From assembly GCA_005778405.1 (NCBI GenBank), contig SXOA01000124.1, forward strand, positions 1 through 57,135: 57,135 nt of DNA. The letters run 5' to 3'. Of this stretch, positions 53,615 to 57,135 are shown in pieces. The first letter of the stretch is position 1. The number at the start of each line of letters is the position of its first letter. The translations under genes were made by a program, and so were the position numbers. Below the pieces are notes generated by a model. The model searched no databases. It was not told the DNA's origin and was given only the letters and a program-made list of their open reading frames with translations. This stretch comes from Planctomycetaceae bacterium (GTDB taxonomy: Bacteria > Planctomycetota > Planctomycetia > Pirellulales > Pirellulaceae).

Positions 53615-55270
53615 TCAAGCGGTGACGGAGTTTTCGGGATGGAGACTAGTCTCACGATTTGGGCGACGAGACAGCACCCCTTCGGAGTCCTCGGAAGCTG
53701 GTAAATCCAGGAGCCCTCGCTCGGCGGCTTCTTGCACCAGCACGCGCTTGTCCGCCAAGGCTTCGCGAAGCACTTCACCGGAAACGGTAGTCGGACAGAT
53801 GCTCAGGATGCGGACGGCTTCCAGGCGGATGTATTGGTCCTCGTCCCTGGCCAGTTCCGCGATGACATCCTGAACTTGCGAGACGAACCCCATGTGCAGG
53901 GCCATTTCCAACCCCCGCCGCCGCCTGGTCCGCGAGGAGGCATGCAACTCCTCGCGGAGCCGTTCCGTCGATTGTTCATCGATTCGCCCGACCAACTGCC
54001 CATTCCGATCACGAGTATCCTCGTCCAGGTAGTCATAGGTGGCTGCATAGTTGGCAAACGTATGCTCCTCCAGCCCCTTCCTCGCCGCCAGCCGCTCGAC
54101 TTCGTGCGGGCTATCGAGCAGGGCCAACAGCCGATTCATGGCATCTGGTGTGCCCCGCATCCGCAGCTGCGCGGCGAGATTGGCCCGCACCACCGGATCC
54201 GGATCATCCAGAGAGAGCGCGGCCGCGGCATTGGCTTCCGCTCCACGGAAATCGGCCAGGGCCGCGGATGCCGCCCGCCTCCCCTGTTCCCCACTGCTCT
54301 TGAGCAAGTGGGCCAGAGCCTCGAGAGCTTCCTGCCGCGGCATGCCGGAGTGCGTGATGAGCCGCACCACGCCAGACTGTTCGGCTTCGTGCAACGAGTC
54401 GAGCAGGAACTGCTGGGCTTTGAGCCAAGGAATGACTTCGATCCGCTTCAAGTTGTTGCGGATCACTCCAGCCGGCTCGTCGCCGATTCGGCGGCAGAGT
54501 TGCCGCAGCCAGGTGACGTCGCGGCGCCGTCCCAAAGCATGCAGTGCCGGCAATGGGGCAAACGGATCGTCCAAGTAACTTAGCAAGAGCCGCATGATGC
54601 TGGGGCGCGGGCTGTTGATCAGCACTTCCATCAGAGGAGGAAAGGCCCGTTCAGACGGTTCCTGCAGGATTCGGCTGACGACGGCGTTGTCGCGGCTGGC
54701 CAAAATCAGGAGCGCCTCGATCAAGTCGCGCCTTTGATGTTGGTCAAAAGTCTGCACTCCTTTTTCCAGGCTGGCCAGGACGTGCGCCCGTTGTAACTGC
54801 GGATCCTTGCGATTGCGATAATCGCGAGGGGCAGCGACCTCCTCCGCCAGCCGTTCGGCCAGCGCGAGTAGCGCGGTCGCCGCGGGATCCGCGATGGCGC
54901 TCTTCTTGTCACAGAGGACCGCCACCAGGTGGGGAATGATTTCAAAATCCCCAAGCTCCGTCCCCGCCAGGCAGCCGATCGTGGCCAGGGACGAATCCTC
55001 ACCCAGAAGCGCCCTTCGAACCGCGGGCGAGAGCCAACCCTCGCGGCGAATGACGAGCTGCTTCCAGTGCTGCCCCATCTCTGGCCAGCGGCGCAGTATA
55101 TCGTTCTCCGCATCCGCGCTCCGCCGTTGCAGCAGAATGGGAAGTACGCCCTCTCGAATGGGGTGATCGTCACTATCTAGCGCCGCGAGCAGCACCGGCA
55201 CGGCCGCCTCGTTGTGGGTTTCGGCCAGCACGCGCAGCGTGTCTTCGAGATTCTGATATTGGTGCTTCAT
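53615..55270 (-). CDS. HEAT-repeat protein
   Basis: 551 aa, almost entirely helical hairpin repeats: for example 'NEAAVPVLLAALDSDDHPIR', 'AAAALSLDDPDPVVRANLAA', 'QYIRLEAVRILSICPT' and 'EVLREALADKRVLVQEAAER'. There is no signal peptide or catalytic motif, so it is likely a cytoplasmic adaptor or scaffold. It is the first gene of a two-gene minus-strand unit with the small membrane protein. Confidence 0.85.
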   Translation of the reverse strand: MKHQYQNLEDTLRVLAETHNEAAVPVLLAALDSDDHPIREGVLPILLQRRSADAENDILRRWPEMGQHWKQLVIRREGWLSPAVRRALLGEDSSLATIGCLAGTELGDFEIIPHLVAVLCDKKSAIADPAATALLALAERLAEEVAAPRDYRNRKDPQLQRAHVLASLEKGVQTFDQHQRRDLIEALLILASRDNAVVSRILQEPSERAFPPLMEVLINSPRPSIMRLLLSYLDDPFAPLPALHALGRRRDVTWLRQLCRRIGDEPAGVIRNNLKRIEVIPWLKAQQFLLDSLHEAEQSGVVRLITHSGMPRQEALEALAHLLKSSGEQGRRAASAALADFRGAEANAAAALSLDDPDPVVRANLAAQLRMRGTPDAMNRLLALLDSPHEVERLAARKGLEEHTFANYAATYDYLDEDTRDRNGQLVGRIDEQSTERLREELHASSRTRRRRGLEMALHMGFVSQVQDVIAELARDEDQYIRLEAVRILSICPTTVSGEVLREALADKRVLVQEAAERGLLDLPASEDSEGVLSRRPNRETSLHPENSVTA

Positions 55271-55465
55271 GGGCGGAAAGGGTTGCTGCCTAAGTCTAGG
55301 GCGCGGAAGACATGCAAGCCTGAAGCTCCAGCGCAGGAAGGCGCTGCATCGCCAAGAACGGAGCGCCGTCCTTCGCTCTCACCTCAGCCTCGTGTCAGGC
55401 CGCATAACCCCTACAGGCTGATATAATGGAACCTTTCCCATTCACTTGCCCGCCAGGAACCCCAC

Positions 55466-55774
55466 ATGCTGCTCGGACACATGGTTTATTTCACGCTCAA
55501 GGACCGCAGCGAAGCGGCCATTGCCAAGCTGGTGAGCGACTGCAAAACGTATCTCTCCGGCCACCCCGGCACCACGTTTTTCGCCGCCGGCACTTTGGTC
55601 CCCGACCTGACCCGCCCCGTCAACCAGACCGACTTCGATGTCGCCCTGCACGTAGTCTTCGACAGCCGAGGTGCCCACGACGCTTATCAAACCCACCCCC
55701 GCCATATCCAGTTCATCGAAGCCAATAAGCCGGGCTGGGAGCGGGTGCGGGTGTTTGACTCCTATGTGGATTGA
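55466..55774 (+). CDS. Dabb-family (stress-responsive alpha/beta-barrel) protein
   Basis: 102 aa. 'MLLGHMVYFTLKDRSEAAIA', 'FFAAGTLVPDLTRPVNQTDF' and 'DVALHVVFDSRGAHDAYQTH' show the dimeric ferredoxin-like Dabb fold. 'HIQFIEANKPGWERVRVFDS' is the usual C-terminal part. The function is unknown, with possible small-molecule binding. Confidence 0.9.
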   Translation: MLLGHMVYFTLKDRSEAAIAKLVSDCKTYLSGHPGTTFFAAGTLVPDLTRPVNQTDFDVALHVVFDSRGAHDAYQTHPRHIQFIEANKPGWERVRVFDSYVD

Positions 55775-55810
55775 AGTCCTTCGGGCAGAGGTCGCCAGGT
55801 TTTCAATTTG

Positions 55811-56266
55811 ATGATCGCCGAGCTGTTTGTCGCCTATCACCGCACGACCTATTCGGCCGAAACGCCGCTGGGTCCAATTGAGTTGCGAGTCGAGAAGCCC
55901 AATGGGGTTCTTGTCCAATTGCTCAAACAGTACCGGGCGACGACTTGGGCCTATGTGACCGCGTTCAATCCTGGCTCGCAGACGCTCGCGAAGGACGAAA
56001 ACCGTCGTCGGCAACACCAACTTGAGGACTCATTGCGCCGCGAAGAGTTGCCATTCTTCCGAGGAGCGGGGGTCGGGGACGACCCGCAATGGCCACCCGA
56101 AGAAAGCGTCTTGGTGCTGAACATCACCCGTTCACGGGCCTGCGAGCTGGCTCGGGAATTTGGCCAGAATGCGATCCTGGCCGGTAGCGACGACGGCATG
56201 GCGGAAATCATCGACTGCCGATCATCGGCGGGGCCATTGGCCCGCGCCGAGCAAGTAGGATCATGA
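55811..56266 (+). CDS. DUF3293 protein
   Basis: 151 aa from the ATG at 55811. 'WAYVTAFNPGSQTLAKDENR' and 'ESVLVLNITRSRACELAREF' then 'GQNAILAGSDDGMAEIIDCR' match the DUF3293 core. Cytoplasmic, function unknown. It starts 36 bases after the Dabb gene, so the two may form a small operon. Confidence 0.8.
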   Translation: MIAELFVAYHRTTYSAETPLGPIELRVEKPNGVLVQLLKQYRATTWAYVTAFNPGSQTLAKDENRRRQHQLEDSLRREELPFFRGAGVGDDPQWPPEESVLVLNITRSRACELAREFGQNAILAGSDDGMAEIIDCRSSAGPLARAEQVGS

Positions 56267-56273
56267 ACCACGC

Positions 56274-57135
56274 CTACTTCTGAAACTGCCGCGGCCGTTT
56301 GGTGAATCGCTTACTGCCATAGGCCAGGCGCTCTTCGGATGAGCGGGCGACGGGCTGGACGTGGGGCTTAGTCGAGCCGCTCGGCCGCCGGCTGCCGGAA
56401 TTGCTGTGGCTGCGAGGCTGCTGGTAGCGGGGACCGCCGCCGCCGTGCCGGGGAGCCTGCTGCGGAGCGGGGCGATTGTCTTCCTGGTCTGAGATCGCAA
56501 ATTCCCCCGTGGTTTTGGCGGTGGGAATCCGCTGGCGGGTCAGGCGCTCAATCTCGCGGAGCATGCTCAGCTCCTCCCGGTCGCAGAATGTGACGGCGAT
56601 ACCTTCCGCTCCCGCGCGGGCCGTGCGGCCGATGCGGTGGACGTAGGATTCGGGGGTCATCGGCAGATCGAAATTGATGACGTGCGAGACGCCGTCGATG
56701 TCGAGCCCGCGGGCGGCGATGACCGTGGCGACCAGCACCGGCAGCCGTTCAGACTTGAATTCGGTCAGGGCCCGATGCCGCTGGGCCTGGCTCTTGTTGC
56801 CGTGGATGGCTTCGGCGCGGACGCCACGCTGACCCAAGATTTTGACGAGCTTGTCGGCCCCGTGCTTGGTCTTCATGAAGACCAAGGTCCGAGTGGCCCC
56901 CTGCTCCTTGAGAAAGTGGATGAGCAGGTCCGGCTTTTTCCGCTTCTCGATAAAGTACACGGACTGCTGCACCAGCTCCACGGTCGTCCCTTGCGGAACA
57001 ACGGAGACTTTGACTGGATTGGTCAGCCACTGCTCGGCGAGATTCTGAATCTCCCGCGGCATAGTGGCGGAGAAGAGCAGCGTCTGCCGCTCGCGGGGGA
57101 CTTTGGCGACTATCCGCTTGAGATCGTGGATGAAG
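56274..57135 (-). CDS. DEAD-box RNA helicase, 5' end cut by window edge
   Basis: The frame reads in from the right edge: 'FIHDLKRIVAKVPRERQTLL' then FSATMP (motif III SAT). Downstream are motif IV-like 'RTLVFMKTKHGADKLVKILG', motif V 'VLVATVIAARGLDIDGVSHV' and motif VI 'YVHRIGRTARAGAEG'. The tail of about 100 residues is Gln/Arg/Gly/Ser/Pro-rich and basic, as in RhlE-type helicases that bind rRNA or mRNA. In motif V the usual Asp (ATDxAARG) is Val. Family certain; which RhlE/CshA paralogue it is remains open. Confidence 0.93.
   Translation of the reverse strand, partial: FIHDLKRIVAKVPRERQTLLFSATMPREIQNLAEQWLTNPVKVSVVPQGTTVELVQQSVYFIEKRKKPDLLIHFLKEQGATRTLVFMKTKHGADKLVKILGQRGVRAEAIHGNKSQAQRHRALTEFKSERLPVLVATVIAARGLDIDGVSHVINFDLPMTPESYVHRIGRTARAGAEGIAVTFCDREELSMLREIERLTRQRIPTAKTTGEFAISDQEDNRPAPQQAPRHGGGGPRYQQPRSHSNSGSRRPSGSTKPHVQPVARSSEERLAYGSKRFTKRPRQFQK

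Overview
The window looks like a chromosomal segment of a planctomycete, most likely in or near the Pirellulales. It is GC-rich and has many families typical of that phylum: two DUF1501 proteins, DUF1569 and DUF1570 proteins, a BON-domain exported protein, a HEAT-repeat protein, a Gly-rich secretin-N-like giant, and above all a planctomycete/verrucomicrobia (PVM) type bacterial microcompartment (BMC) locus. I saw no tRNA, rRNA, CRISPR array or intact insertion sequence. All assignments come from reading motifs by eye; no database search was run.

Layout. 1-6834 (minus): the 5' part of nagA, a PYROXD2-like FAD oxidoreductase and a 1381-aa secretin-N-like exported protein. 7120-14137: a DUF1570 putative peptidase, small proteins, a PIG-L/LmbE deacetylase, agmatine deiminase, a hemolysin III-family membrane protein and a thioredoxin-like exported protein. 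14217-17021: an OmpR-type response regulator with its histidine kinase. 17046-19653 (minus): a zinc-ribbon membrane protein and a BON protein. 20295-24318: overlapping ileS-purN. 24504-32708: a DeoR regulator followed by the BMC operon. 32760-33613: a truncated exported ORF, an IS3-type transposase fossil and a MITE-like element. 33681-36730: DUF1501, a coiled-coil peptide, an ABM monooxygenase, an FHA protein and an acyl-CoA thioesterase. 37481-42332: prkA-yeaH-spoVR, the conserved stress/starvation kinase cluster. 42548-48173: hypotheticals, a second DUF1501 protein and a SulP-STAS-carbonic anhydrase fusion. 48385-57135: a MazG-like pyrophosphohydrolase, a beta-helix protein, a coiled-coil membrane protein, a HEAT protein, Dabb and DUF3293 proteins, and the 3' part of a DEAD-box RNA helicase gene.

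How the BMC works (inference from the known PVM-type organelle). A class II aldolase splits a deoxysugar phosphate (fuculose/rhamnulose phosphate) into DHAP and lactaldehyde. A CoA-acylating aldehyde dehydrogenase oxidises lactaldehyde to an acyl-CoA. PduL converts this to an acyl-phosphate, and an AckA-like kinase makes ATP plus the acid (lactate). A lactate/malate dehydrogenase homologue probably recycles NAD. The shell is built from two BMC-H and three BMC-P proteins; no BMC-T gene is present. An 81-aa protein of unknown function sits between the second and third BMC-P genes.

The most unusual feature is a dense population of short, unrelated palindromic repeats. They sit at many gene junctions, supply the stop codons of several genes, interrupt the BMC operon six times, and in two cases lie in frame inside enzymes (ileS and agmatine deiminase). 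One of them has split an overlapping start/stop junction in the BMC operon and left a 28-bp direct duplication with a fossil start codon.
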